From NCBI RefSeq assembly GCF_002078175.1, contig NZ_MWFK01000002.1, positions 620,001-684,000 of the forward strand: 64,000 nt of DNA, in the 5' to 3' direction. Both the position numbers and the translations under genes were made by a program. Positions 48,977-58,158 of this stretch are shown here, in pieces. Below the pieces are notes generated by a model. It saw only the letters and a list, made by a program, of their open reading frames with translations. It did no database searches and was not told the origin of the DNA. This DNA is from Streptomyces sp. M41(2017). Lineage in GTDB: Bacteria; Actinomycetota; Actinomycetes; Streptomycetales; Streptomycetaceae. Position 1 is the stretch's first letter. Every line of letters starts with the position of its first letter.

Positions 48977-49804
48977 ATGAAGCTCGGCAAGCGCTGGCTC
49001 CCGGCTCACGTCCTGGTGTGGACGTACGCGGTGCTGCTGGTCATCCCGCTCTACTACTTCCTCGCGTCGGCGTTCAAGACGAACGACGAGATCTTCGCGC
49101 ATCCCCTGGCGCCTCCTACATCGCTGGGCCTCGGCAACTTCCGGACCGCCTTCGAGAGCGCCGACCTCGGTCTGTCGGTCGTCAACTCGGCCGTGGTGAC
49201 GCTGTTCTCCCTCGCGCTGACCCTGCTGCTCGCCGTGCCGGCCGCGTTCGCGATCGCCCGGTCGACGGGGCGTTCGGCCGCGGTGATCGAGCGGGTCTTC
49301 TCGCTGGGATTCCTCATTCCCACGTTCGCAGCGCTGTTCCCGACGTTCCTGCTCGCGGCGGCGACCGGGCTGTTCCACACCAGGACGTTCATGGTGCTGT
49401 TCCTGCCGGCGACCGCGATGCCGCTGTCCGTGGTGATCCTCGTCCAGTTCATGCGGACGATCCCCCGGGAGATGGAGGAGGCCGCGCGGCTGGACGGGGC
49501 CTCGACGTTCGCCGTGCTCCGGCACATCTACACGCCGATGTGTCTGCCCGGTATCGCCACCGTGCTGCTGCTGAACTTCCTGACCTTCTGGAACGAGTAC
49601 CTGTACTCGCTGGTCATCATCGGCCCCGACCCCTCGCAGCGCACGGTCCAGGTCGCGCTGCCGACCCTGAAGTCGATCACCGGCACGGACTACGGGGTGC
49701 TGACGGCGGGCACCGTCCTGACGCTGATCCCGGTCTGGATCGTCTACACGGTCCTCCAGAAGCGTATGCAGCAGGCCCTGGTCAGTGGGGCGGTGAAGAT
49801 GTGA
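48977..49804 (+). CDS. carbohydrate ABC transporter permease (MalG-type)
   Basis: A 275-residue permease with six helices. The EAA loop is EEAARLDGASTFAVLRHIYTPM and the substrate-facing region LLNFLTFWNEYLYSL is typical of MalG-type proteins. It lies 16 bases after the first permease, and its stop overlaps the LacI start by 4 bases (GTGA). Confidence 0.93.
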   Translation: MKLGKRWLPAHVLVWTYAVLLVIPLYYFLASAFKTNDEIFAHPLAPPTSLGLGNFRTAFESADLGLSVVNSAVVTLFSLALTLLLAVPAAFAIARSTGRSAAVIERVFSLGFLIPTFAALFPTFLLAAATGLFHTRTFMVLFLPATAMPLSVVILVQFMRTIPREMEEAARLDGASTFAVLRHIYTPMCLPGIATVLLLNFLTFWNEYLYSLVIIGPDPSQRTVQVALPTLKSITGTDYGVLTAGTVLTLIPVWIVYTVLQKRMQQALVSGAVKM

Positions 49805-50847
49805 GCGCGTCCACCGAGGAGACGGGAAGGCGTCCCACCATCAAGGCGGTCGCGGCGGCGGCTGGTGTGTCCACCGCCGCGGTCTCCCAGGCCTTCAACC
49901 ACAAGGGCCGGCTCTCGGAGGGGACGCGGCGCCGGATCCTCGACGCGGCCCTGTCACTGGGGTGGTCCCCCAGCGCCCCCGCCGCCGCCCTGCGCAACGC
50001 CCGGACGCGCAGCCTCGCCCTGGTGGTCCGGCGGCCCACCGACGTGCTGGGAGCGGACCCGCACTTCAGCGAGCTGATCACCGGCATAGAGGGCGAACTC
50101 GCGCCGCGCGGCTACGGGTTGCTGCTGCACCTGGTGAGCGGACCGCAGGAGGAGCACGCCCTGTACGAGCGGCTCGCCGCCGAGGGCCGGGTGGACGGCG
50201 CGGTGCTCACCGACGCCCGTGACGACGACGCCCGGCCCGCGCTGCTGGCGCGGCTGAGACTGCCGGCGGTCCTGCTCGGATCTCCGGACGGCCGGGCCGT
50301 CGTGCCCCGGGTCGGCCTGCTCGACCAGGGGGCGGGGATCGAGGAGGTCGTCGCCCATCTGCTGGGACTCGGGCACCGGCGGGTCGCGTATGTCGCGGGA
50401 CCCGCGGAACTCCAGCACACCCGGCTGCGCGGGACCGCCTTCGAGACGGCGCTGCGCGCGGCGGGGCTGCGGCCCTTCGCCGTCCTGCACACCGACTTCA
50501 CCGAGCGGTCGGCGGTCGCGGCGACGCAGGCCCTGCTCGACGCCGACGGCCGCCCCACCGCCGTCGTCTACGCCAACGACTCGATGGCCGTCTGCGGCAT
50601 CGGCACCGCGCAGCGCGCCGGGCTGACCGTGCCGCGCGACCTGTCGGTCGTCGGATACGACAATCTGCCGCTCGGCCGCTGGCTGCACCCCCGCCTGACC
50701 ACGGTGGACCAGCGTGTCCAGGAGGTCGGCGCGGCGGCCGCCCGCATGCTCCTCGCCCTGTGCGGCGAGGAGGTCGAGGACACCCCGCTGACGGGCCGCC
50801 CCCGTCTGGTGGTCCGCGAGTCCACCGGGCCCGCGCCGGTCGGCTGA
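49801..50847 (+). CDS. LacI-family transcriptional regulator of the oligosaccharide operon
   Basis: A 348-residue LacI protein. The helix-turn-helix IKAVAAAAGVSTAAVSQAFNHKG and hinge region LGWSPSAPAAALRNARTRS precede a sugar-sensing domain (VVGYDNLPLGRWLHPRLTTVDQ). The GTG at 49801 overlaps the permease stop, so regulator synthesis is coupled to the transporter it presumably controls. The likely operators are the TTAACC/AACC-N4-GGTT sites at 46639-46663; the different GH106 operator may or may not be shared. Confidence 0.92.
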   Translation: MSASTEETGRRPTIKAVAAAAGVSTAAVSQAFNHKGRLSEGTRRRILDAALSLGWSPSAPAAALRNARTRSLALVVRRPTDVLGADPHFSELITGIEGELAPRGYGLLLHLVSGPQEEHALYERLAAEGRVDGAVLTDARDDDARPALLARLRLPAVLLGSPDGRAVVPRVGLLDQGAGIEEVVAHLLGLGHRRVAYVAGPAELQHTRLRGTAFETALRAAGLRPFAVLHTDFTERSAVAATQALLDADGRPTAVVYANDSMAVCGIGTAQRAGLTVPRDLSVVGYDNLPLGRWLHPRLTTVDQRVQEVGAAAARMLLALCGEEVEDTPLTGRPRLVVRESTGPAPVG

Positions 50848-50859
50848 CAGCACCACCAC

Positions 50860-50885
50860 GCTCCGCCGCCCCCGGGCGGCGGAGC
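50860..50885 (+). terminator. 12-bp perfect hairpin inside the operon
   Basis: GCTCCGCCGCCC (50860-50871), CC, GGGCGGCGGAGC (50874-50885). It lies between the LacI stop and the GH5-like gene, and may partially terminate or protect mRNA, lowering or separating glycosidase expression. Confidence 0.6.
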
Positions 50886-50918
50886 CGCACCACGCACCCG
50901 CAACCATTGAGAAGGACC

Positions 50919-52853
50919 ATGCGACGCCACAGCGCCCGGCTCACCCACGACTCCACCGTCCTGCCCTGGCTCGGTGCCAACTTCTGGTCCCGCACCGGCG
51001 GTCCGCTGATGTGGCGGAACTACGACCCGAAGACGGTCCGTGAGGAACTCGGTGTGCTCCGCGACCACGGGCTGACGATGACCCGGTCGTTCTTCTACTG
51101 GCCGGACTTCCACCCCGAGCCGCACACGATCGACGACGAACTCTGCGAGCGCTTCGAGGACTTCCTCGACGCCCACCGGGAGGCGGGCATGGGGACCGTG
51201 CCCACGTTCATCGTCGGGCACATGTCCGGAGAGAACTGGGACCCGGTCTGGCGGGGCGGCCGGGATCTGTACGAGGACGTCTGGATGGTCGGCCGCCAGG
51301 CGTGGTTCGTGTCGCGGATGGCCCGCCGCTTCAAGGACCACCCGGCGGTCACCGGCTGGCTGATCACCAACGAGATGCCCGGCTACGGGCGCGTCTATCA
51401 GGTGGACCCGCCCTCCTCGGACGTGGTGACGGCGTGGGCGCAGGCGATGTGCAACGCGGTGCGCGCCACGGGCGCGACCCAGCCGGTGTCCCTGGGCGAC
51501 GGCGCCTGGGGTATCGAGGTGACCGGTCGCGACAACGGCTTCTCGCTGCGGGACACCGCCGAGTACGTCGACTTCGTGGGCCCCCACGTGTACCGCTCGG
51601 ACACCGACCGGCCGCGCCAGCACTACCGGGCCGCGTTCGAGTGCGAGCTGGCCGCGGTGACCGGACAGCCCGTCGTGCTGGAGGAGTTCGGGCTCTCCAC
51701 GGACACGGTCTCGGCGCGCAACGCGGGCGTCTACTACCGCCAGACCCTGCACAACTCGCTGCTCGGCGGGGCCACCGGCTGGATCGCCTGGAACAACACC
51801 GACTACGACGACCTCTGGGACCAGTCCCCCTACGACCACCACCCCTTCGAGATGCACTTCGGCATCACCGACTCCACCGGCGCCCCCAAGGAGCCGTTGC
51901 GCGAGATCGCCGCCTTCGCCGACGTGCTGCGCGCCGTGGACTTCGCCGGCTGCGCCCGCGCGGACGCGGACACCGCGCTGGTCGTGCCCGCCTTCCTGGA
52001 ACGCGGATACCCCTACAGCCGGCCCGCCGACCGGCCGCTCATCTTCACGTCCCTGCACCAGAGTTACGTCACCGCGCGCGCCGCGGACCTGCCCGTGGCG
52101 TTCACCCGCGAGGCCGACCGCCTCCCGGGGGACGCGTCGCTGTACCTGCTGCCGGCCACCCGCCAGCTCACCACCCGCACCCGCCGGGAACTCGCCCGAC
52201 GGGCCGCGGCGGGCGCCACCGTGTACCTGTCGTTCTGCTCCGGCGAGCACCCCGCGACCCGCGGCCCCTGGTTCGACGACCTCGACGGGCTGTTCGGCGT
52301 GGAGCTCCAGTTGTCGTACGGAGTGGCCGAACCGATCCTCGACGACGTGCTGGAGATGACGTTCACCGAGGACTTCGGGGGTCTGCGCGCGGGCGAGGTG
52401 CTGCGGGTGCCGGTGGCCGGGAACGAGGACAGCCGCGCCTATCTGCCCGTCGAGGCGCGCGGCGCCCGGGTCGTCGCGGTGGACGCGCACGGCCGACCCG
52501 CCCTGCTGGTGAACGAGACCGGCGCGGGCCGCACGGTCCTCGCCACCTATCCGCTGGAGCACATGGCCGCCCGCACTCCGCACGCGAACCCGGACTCGAC
52601 ATACCGGCTGTACGCGGCGCTGGCGGAGGTGGCGGGGGTGGAGCGTCCGGTCACGGTCGCCGATCCGCACGTCGCGGCGGACGTTCTCGCGCACACCGAC
52701 GGGCGACGTTTCGTCTGGCTCGTCAGCCAGAGCCCCGAGCCGCTCACCGTGGCCCCCGTCACCGACGGCACGCTGCACGACCTGCGGTCCGGCGCCCAGG
52801 TGTCGGACGTGACGATCGACGGCTTCGGCGTCACGGTCCTGGAGCTGCGATGA
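50919..52853 (+). CDS. cytoplasmic GH5-like (cellulase/mannanase superfamily) glycosidase
   Basis: A 644-residue enzyme without signal peptide. An N-terminal (beta/alpha)8 domain (about 1-330) carries the clan GH-A pair E152 in ITNEMPGYG and E256 in VLEEFG. A glutamine-amidotransferase-like Rossmann segment (ARADADTALVVPAF ... DASLYLLPATRQLT) and a beta-domain complete it, an organisation resembling GH5 or GH42-like beta-mannosidase/galactosidase relatives. The exact bond is not readable. The ATG at 50919 follows GAGAAGGA. Its stop overlaps the GH3 start (ATGA), so the two cytoplasmic glycosidases are made together and probably act on the imported oligosaccharide. Confidence 0.85.
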   Translation: MRRHSARLTHDSTVLPWLGANFWSRTGGPLMWRNYDPKTVREELGVLRDHGLTMTRSFFYWPDFHPEPHTIDDELCERFEDFLDAHREAGMGTVPTFIVGHMSGENWDPVWRGGRDLYEDVWMVGRQAWFVSRMARRFKDHPAVTGWLITNEMPGYGRVYQVDPPSSDVVTAWAQAMCNAVRATGATQPVSLGDGAWGIEVTGRDNGFSLRDTAEYVDFVGPHVYRSDTDRPRQHYRAAFECELAAVTGQPVVLEEFGLSTDTVSARNAGVYYRQTLHNSLLGGATGWIAWNNTDYDDLWDQSPYDHHPFEMHFGITDSTGAPKEPLREIAAFADVLRAVDFAGCARADADTALVVPAFLERGYPYSRPADRPLIFTSLHQSYVTARAADLPVAFTREADRLPGDASLYLLPATRQLTTRTRRELARRAAAGATVYLSFCSGEHPATRGPWFDDLDGLFGVELQLSYGVAEPILDDVLEMTFTEDFGGLRAGEVLRVPVAGNEDSRAYLPVEARGARVVAVDAHGRPALLVNETGAGRTVLATYPLEHMAARTPHANPDSTYRLYAALAEVAGVERPVTVADPHVAADVLAHTDGRRFVWLVSQSPEPLTVAPVTDGTLHDLRSGAQVSDVTIDGFGVTVLELR

Positions 52854-55321
52854 CCTCTCCCCCGTACCGCGAACCGTTGTACCGCGACCCGTCGGCGCCG
52901 GTGGCGGAACGCGTCCGCGACCTGCTGCGACGGATGACGCCGACGGAGAAGGTCGGCCAGGTCAACCAGCGCCTGTACGGCTGGCACGCGTACGAGCGCA
53001 CCCCGGACGGACACCGGCTCACCGGCACCTTCCGCGACGAGGTGAGCGCCTTCGGCGGCATGGGCGCGCTCTACGGGCTCCAGCGCGCCGACGCGTGGTC
53101 CGGGGTCGGTTTCGAGGACGGTCTCGACGCGCGCGACGGAGCCCGCATGGCCCACGAGGTGCAGCGGCACGTACGGGAGAACACACGGCTCGGCATTCCG
53201 GTGCTCCTGGTGGAGGAGATGCCCCACGGCCATCAGGCCCTCGACGGGACGGTGCTGCCGGTGAACCTGGCGGTGGGTGCCACCTGGGATCCGCCGTTGT
53301 ACGCGGAGGCGGTGGCCGGTGCCGCCGCGGAACTGCGGGCCCGGGGTGCGCACCTGGCCCTGGTCTCCGCCCTCGACGTGGTGCGGGACCCGCGCTGGGG
53401 GCGCACCGAGGAGTGCTTCACGGAGGATCCGTACCTCGCGGCGCGGATGACCGAGGCGCTGGTCGAGGGCGCCCGCGCGTCCGGGATCGGCGTGGTGCTC
53501 AAGCATTTCGCGGGGCAGGGTGCCTCGGTCGGGGGGCGCAACAGCGCCGCCACGGAGCTGGGGACCCGGGAGCTGCACGAGATCCACCTGGCAGCCGCCC
53601 GGGCCGGTGTGTCGGCGGGCGCGGCCGGGGTGATGGCCGCCTACAACGAGTTCGACGGTCTGCCCTGTGTCGCGAATCGGTATCTGCTGACCGGTCTCCT
53701 GCGTGACCGCTGGGGGTTCGAGGGTGTCGTCATGGCGGACGGCGGCGCGATCGACCGGCTGGTCCGGCTCACCGGTGACCCGGCGGCCGCCGCGGCCCGC
53801 GCGCTCGACGCCGGCTGTGATCTGAGCCTGTGGGACGCTTCGTTCGCGCGTCTCGCCGAGGCCCTCGACCGCGGGCTGGTCGCGGAGGAGCGGCTCGACG
53901 CGGCGGTGTCGCGGGTGCTGTCGCTGAAGTTCCGGCTCGGCCTGTTCGAGGAAGAACCGGCGGGCGCGATCGAATCGAGTGGCGTACAGGTCGGTACCGC
54001 CCTCAAGCGGCAGGTGGGCGAGGGCAGTTCGGCCGGACCGGGTGATCGCCCCCGCCCGAGTGTCCCGACCGGTCAGGACGGCGTGACCGAACGGGTCGGT
54101 CAGGGCGACGGGGCCGGACCGGTCGGACCGGCCGGTCCGGGTGAGCGCATCGCCCGTGCTTCGGTCACCCTGCTCGTGCACGAGGGCGACGTCCTTCCCC
54201 TGTCCCCCGGCACGCGGCGGATCGCCGTGCTCGGCCCGAACGCCGATGCCGTCTCCCCCCTGCTCGGCGACTACACGGCACCGCAGCGGCCGGGCACCGG
54301 GGTCTCGGTCCTCCAGGGCATCCGCGCGGCGGCTTCGCCAGGTACCGAGATCACGCATGCCGAGGGATGCGCCCTGGTGGGGGACGACGTCTCGGGGGTG
54401 GCCTCGGCCGCCGCGCTCGCGGCGGCCGCCGAGGTCGCGGTGCTCGTCCTGGGCGGGTCGAGCGCCCGCTCCGGGGACACCGTCTTCGACTCCAACGGCG
54501 CGGCGGTCACCGGGTCCGGGCCGCCCTCCGGCATGACGTGCGGCGAGGGCGTCGACCTCGCGGACCTGTCGCTGCCGTCCGGTCAGCGGGCGCTGCTGGA
54601 GGCCGTGTCCGCGACGGGGACGCCGGTCGTGGTGGTCCTGGTGCAGGGCCGCCCGCACGCGGTGCCGGCTCCCCGGAGCAGCGCGTGGGCGCTGCTGAGC
54701 GCCTGGTACCCGGGTCCTCTGGGTGGCCGGGCGGTGGCCGACGTGCTCTTCGGGGACGCCGAGCCCCGGGGCCGGCTGCCGGTGTCGGTGCCGCGCTCCG
54801 CCGCGCACCTGCCCGTGTTCTACAACGCCAAGGACCACCGGTACCGCGGCTACGTCGACCAGAGCGCCGAGGCGGAGCACGCGTTCGGCCACGGCCTGTC
54901 GTACACCACCGTCGCCTACGGCGCGCCCCGGCTGTCCCGGGAGCGGGTCACCGCCGATGCGTCGCGGCTCGTCTGCCGGGTCGCGGTCCGCAACACGGGT
55001 GCCCGGCCGGCCCACGAGACGGTACAGCTGTACGTGCGGAGGCTCTCCGGCGGCACGGCGTGGCCGCGGGTCCGGGAGCTGCGCGGTTTCGTGGCGCTCG
55101 ACATCGCACCGGGGGCGGAGGCGGAGGCCGTGTTCGAGATCGGCCCCGACACGCTGGCCTCGGTCGGCCCGGACCATGAACGCGTGGTGGAGGCGGGGGT
55201 GGTGGCCCTGGAGACGGGACCCGCCTCCGACCGCACCCAGGGGGCTCGGCTGGAGATCGACGGCGGGAGGTCCGGCCCGGTGACTACCACTGATACGGGA
55301 GGTACTTCCCGTCGAGGGTGA
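52850..55321 (+). CDS. cytoplasmic GH3 beta-glycosidase with Gly-rich interdomain insert
   Basis: An 823-residue family 3 glycoside hydrolase without signal peptide. The barrel domain has VLKHFAGQG, then nucleophile D297 in VVMADGGAID. The alpha/beta sandwich has RIAVLGPNAD, VLVLGG and a fibronectin III-like C-terminus (VCRVAVRNTGARPAHETVQLYV). Residues about 370-430 form an extra low-complexity linker (GDGAGPVGPAGPG) between the two domains, encoded by GGTCGG/GGACCGG-rich DNA. The ATG overlaps the previous stop. The last 13 codons run 38 bases into the convergent cyanase gene. A beta-glucosidase or beta-xylosidase role is likely. Confidence 0.92.
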   Translation: MTSPPYREPLYRDPSAPVAERVRDLLRRMTPTEKVGQVNQRLYGWHAYERTPDGHRLTGTFRDEVSAFGGMGALYGLQRADAWSGVGFEDGLDARDGARMAHEVQRHVRENTRLGIPVLLVEEMPHGHQALDGTVLPVNLAVGATWDPPLYAEAVAGAAAELRARGAHLALVSALDVVRDPRWGRTEECFTEDPYLAARMTEALVEGARASGIGVVLKHFAGQGASVGGRNSAATELGTRELHEIHLAAARAGVSAGAAGVMAAYNEFDGLPCVANRYLLTGLLRDRWGFEGVVMADGGAIDRLVRLTGDPAAAAARALDAGCDLSLWDASFARLAEALDRGLVAEERLDAAVSRVLSLKFRLGLFEEEPAGAIESSGVQVGTALKRQVGEGSSAGPGDRPRPSVPTGQDGVTERVGQGDGAGPVGPAGPGERIARASVTLLVHEGDVLPLSPGTRRIAVLGPNADAVSPLLGDYTAPQRPGTGVSVLQGIRAAASPGTEITHAEGCALVGDDVSGVASAAALAAAAEVAVLVLGGSSARSGDTVFDSNGAAVTGSGPPSGMTCGEGVDLADLSLPSGQRALLEAVSATGTPVVVVLVQGRPHAVPAPRSSAWALLSAWYPGPLGGRAVADVLFGDAEPRGRLPVSVPRSAAHLPVFYNAKDHRYRGYVDQSAEAEHAFGHGLSYTTVAYGAPRLSRERVTADASRLVCRVAVRNTGARPAHETVQLYVRRLSGGTAWPRVRELRGFVALDIAPGAEAEAVFEIGPDTLASVGPDHERVVEAGVVALETGPASDRTQGARLEIDGGRSGPVTTTDTGGTSRRG

Positions 55322-55727
55322 TGACGACGCGGTCACCCGCGGGGTCGGGGACGCGGCGGACGTCGAGACGGAAGTTGATGGCGCTCATGATGCCGTCACC
55401 GCACTGCTCGTGGATCAGTTCCTTGATGGTGGGCCCGTAGACCTGGACCACCTCGTAGAGGCGGTAGATCGTCGGGTCCACGGGAACCGCCGCGTCCAGG
55501 GCGCCGCGCGTCGGCTGGAGCTGGAAGGCGAGGGCCGCGTCGTCACCGAGTTCGAGGAGTGCCGCGGCCGTCGCCGCCGAGTCCTTGTCCATCGGGTGCT
55601 GGCCGAGCAGGGCCGCCGTGGTCCAGGCGAGCGGTTTGCCGACGGCCTCGGCCAGTTGCGCCCAGGTGACTCCGGTCCTCACCTTGGCCTGCCGGACGGC
55701 TTCGGCGGCTTCGTGCTTGCTGAGCAT
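55284..55727 (-). CDS. cynS: cyanate hydratase (cyanase)
   Basis: Cyanase decomposes cyanate with bicarbonate to ammonia and carbon dioxide. The 147-residue protein has the N-terminal helical domain (VTWAQLAEAVGKPLAWTTAALLGQ) and the strictly conserved C-terminal core IYRLYEVVQVYGPTIKELIHEQCGDGIMSAI, containing the catalytic Arg, Glu and Ser. The ATG at 55727 has GGAGA upstream. No carbonic anhydrase or cyanate transporter is adjacent. Its 3' end overlaps the convergent GH3 gene by 38 bases, which could give antisense interference. Confidence 0.97.
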   Translation of the reverse strand: MLSKHEAAEAVRQAKVRTGVTWAQLAEAVGKPLAWTTAALLGQHPMDKDSAATAAALLELGDDAALAFQLQPTRGALDAAVPVDPTIYRLYEVVQVYGPTIKELIHEQCGDGIMSAINFRLDVRRVPDPAGDRVVITLDGKYLPYQW

Positions 55728-55907
55728 GCATGTCTCCGTTCCCGGACCGCGCTCCTCGCGACACGCGGCCCAGCGTAGGAGATCGCATCCTGCCGGACAA
55801 CGGCACGCCACGACGGGGGACTTCGATGAGGCGGTCCCACCAACTCGTTTTGCTCGCGGACGACTTGCCGCCCTCTGGGGGCGGTCAGGATCGCGGTCGG
55901 GCGTCGG

Positions 55908-57953
55908 TCATCCGCGTCCGTCGAGGCCCCGCAGTGCCGACTCCGCGGCGCGCAGGTGTCGTTCGACCGGGCCGAACGAGATCAGCCCGCTGCCGGCACC
56001 GGCGTACTCCCCCGCCGCGCGGGCGAGTTCGTCCCTGGAGCGCCGCAGGACACCCTCGTGTCCGACGGCCGAGGCCGCCCGGGCGAGCAGACACCACAGG
56101 GCCTCCTGGAGCAGGTCGTGCGGCGGTCTGGGGACGGAGTCGAGGGCCCGGCGGGCCTGCACGGTCTCACCCTCGCCCGCCAGGAGCAGCGGCCGCACCC
56201 ACGGTTCGTACGGGCCGGGGTCGACGGCGTCGAACGTTCCGGAGCGGGGGAGGTCGTCGCCGCGCATCACCGGGACGAGGGCGACCAGCGCGGGTGCGCC
56301 GTGGGCGAGGCCGGGCATGCCGCAGTCCGCCGTGGCGGCGAGCGCTCGCGCGTAGAGCGGCCGGGCCGCTTCCCAGCCGTCGGTCTCGCAGGTGCGCAGG
56401 GACCGGTACCAGGAGGTGAACACCCTTGCCAGCGGGCGTTCATGACGGTGCGCCAGACGGTCGACCGTGTCGGCCTCCTCGTCGGCAGCCGTGAGCCGGC
56501 GCAGGGCGCCGAGCGCCTGGAGGCGTACGAGGCGACCCAGGATCTCGTGGCTGGGCAGACCGTGTCCGGCGGCGAGGTTGGCCAGTTCGTCGCCGAGGGC
56601 CGCGCGCCGCGCGGCCAGGCCGCAGCTGCCGAAGGCCTGCATGAACGCGCCGTTCAGGGCGAACGCCAGCAGCGCCGGGTCACCCTGACCGCGGGCCAGC
56701 CGGACCGCCTCCTCGGCGGAGCGTTCGGCGCGGGTCAGCCAGGGTTCGGCCGCCGGCTCCGCACCGGCGAACGGGAGCGGCCCGTCGGCGGCCGCGTCGC
56801 CGCGCGACTCCACCGCCACGACCGACAGCAGCCGTGCCCGGAGCGCGGGCGGCGCGTCCGGCCCGAGTTCCGCCGCGCTGCGGGCGGCGGCCCGCACCAG
56901 CGTCGCGGCCTCGCCCGGGTCGTCCGCGCGGGTCCAGACCGCCGGCACGTCGTAGGAGCCGATGACGCGGGCGGCCAGGTCCGCGTCGCCGGTGGCGCCC
57001 GCAGCCGCGACGACGGCTCCGCGGTGCTCACGGGCCTCCACCAGTCCCTCCGCCCCGGTCACGGCCAGCTCACGCAGGAGGCCGGCGGTGGCGTGCAGCC
57101 GCGCCCGCGACCGGGCCGGCACGGACCGCTCCCACGCGGCGGCCGCCCGCCCCCACACGTCGTCGGCGGCCGCCGGGCCGGCCGGGTCCGCGGTCCGGGC
57201 GTCCGTCGCGCCCTTCAGGATGCGTTCCTCCGCCCGGGCCAGGGCCGGTCCCGGGTCCATCCCCAGTTCGTCGGCGAGGGTCTCCCGGGCGCGTCGCAGT
57301 ACGGCCAGCGCGTCTCCGCGCCGCCCGGAGCGGTCGAGGGCGGTGGCCAGCAGGACCCAGCCGTCCTCCCTCCAGGGATGTGCCGTGACGTGGGACTCCA
57401 GGTCCGGTACGGCCTCACGGGCGGCCCCCGTGGCGATCAGCGCGTCGGCCCGCCCCTCGACCGCCCGGAGCCGCAGTGACTCCAGCCTCGCCCGCTCCGG
57501 CGCGGCCCAGCGCGCCTGCGGGAAGTCCGCGAGCGCGGGCCCTCGCCACAGGGCGAGCGCCTCGTCCCACACGGCGGCCGCGTTGCGCGGGGCGGCGGCG
57601 TCGGCCCGCGCCACCGCTTCCTCGAACCGTCCCGCGTCCACCGCTTCGCGTCGCGCCCGCAGCACGTATCCGGGGCCCTCGGTGACGAGCAGGGACGGCG
57701 GCCGGTGCGCGGGGCGACCGGGTTCCAGGGCGCGGCGGAGCGCGGCGACGAAGGTGCGTACGGCTCCGAGGGCACCCTTGGGCGGCTCGTCCTCCCAGAG
57801 ATCGGCGACGAGCCGGTCGACCGGGACGACGTGGTTGCGGGCGACCAGGAGTCTGCCCAGCACCTCGCGGTGGCGCGGGGCACCGAGCGGCATCGGGGCT
57901 CCCTCGTCGTCCCAGGCCGCCACCGGCCCCAGCACTCCGAACTGCACGCCCAC
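55908..57953 (-). CDS. SARP/AfsR-type regulator with BTAD domain
   Basis: A 681-residue regulator. An OmpR-like winged helix (FGVLGPVAAWDDEG...LGAPRHREVLGRLL, residues about 1-95) is followed by the bacterial transcriptional activation domain (about 100-245, FEEAVARADAAAPRN ... AVLRRARETLADELGMDPGPAL). A long all-helical, TPR-like C-terminus completes it. The NB-ARC ATPase module of full AfsR proteins is absent. Such proteins activate antibiotic or other secondary pathways; the nearest biosynthetic genes are the NRPS operon 5 kb to the right, but control of it is only a guess. The start is a GTG. Confidence 0.9.
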   Translation of the reverse strand: MGVQFGVLGPVAAWDDEGAPMPLGAPRHREVLGRLLVARNHVVPVDRLVADLWEDEPPKGALGAVRTFVAALRRALEPGRPAHRPPSLLVTEGPGYVLRARREAVDAGRFEEAVARADAAAPRNAAAVWDEALALWRGPALADFPQARWAAPERARLESLRLRAVEGRADALIATGAAREAVPDLESHVTAHPWREDGWVLLATALDRSGRRGDALAVLRRARETLADELGMDPGPALARAEERILKGATDARTADPAGPAAADDVWGRAAAAWERSVPARSRARLHATAGLLRELAVTGAEGLVEAREHRGAVVAAAGATGDADLAARVIGSYDVPAVWTRADDPGEAATLVRAAARSAAELGPDAPPALRARLLSVVAVESRGDAAADGPLPFAGAEPAAEPWLTRAERSAEEAVRLARGQGDPALLAFALNGAFMQAFGSCGLAARRAALGDELANLAAGHGLPSHEILGRLVRLQALGALRRLTAADEEADTVDRLAHRHERPLARVFTSWYRSLRTCETDGWEAARPLYARALAATADCGMPGLAHGAPALVALVPVMRGDDLPRSGTFDAVDPGPYEPWVRPLLLAGEGETVQARRALDSVPRPPHDLLQEALWCLLARAASAVGHEGVLRRSRDELARAAGEYAGAGSGLISFGPVERHLRAAESALRGLDGRG

Positions 57954-58158
57954 CGCACGGCCTTTCCGCGAGCCCTGACCCGGGGGCCGGGAACTCGCTC
58001 ATCGATCACTGATCCGGCGCCCGCAGCATGGACGACGTCCGGGAGATCCCGGACGGACCGGAGGCCGGCGGACCGGGCCGAGCCGATCGGCGCGGGACGC
58101 GTCCGTGCCCTGCCTCGGGGGCCGGACCTCCACCCTGCCACGAGTACCTGGAGCTGTT

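Noticed and set aside
51302..52849. In-frame upstream extension of the GH3 gene to a 1339-residue frame
   Set aside because: It overlaps the whole GH5-like catalytic gene in another frame; the ATG at 52850 with ATGA overlap is the natural start.
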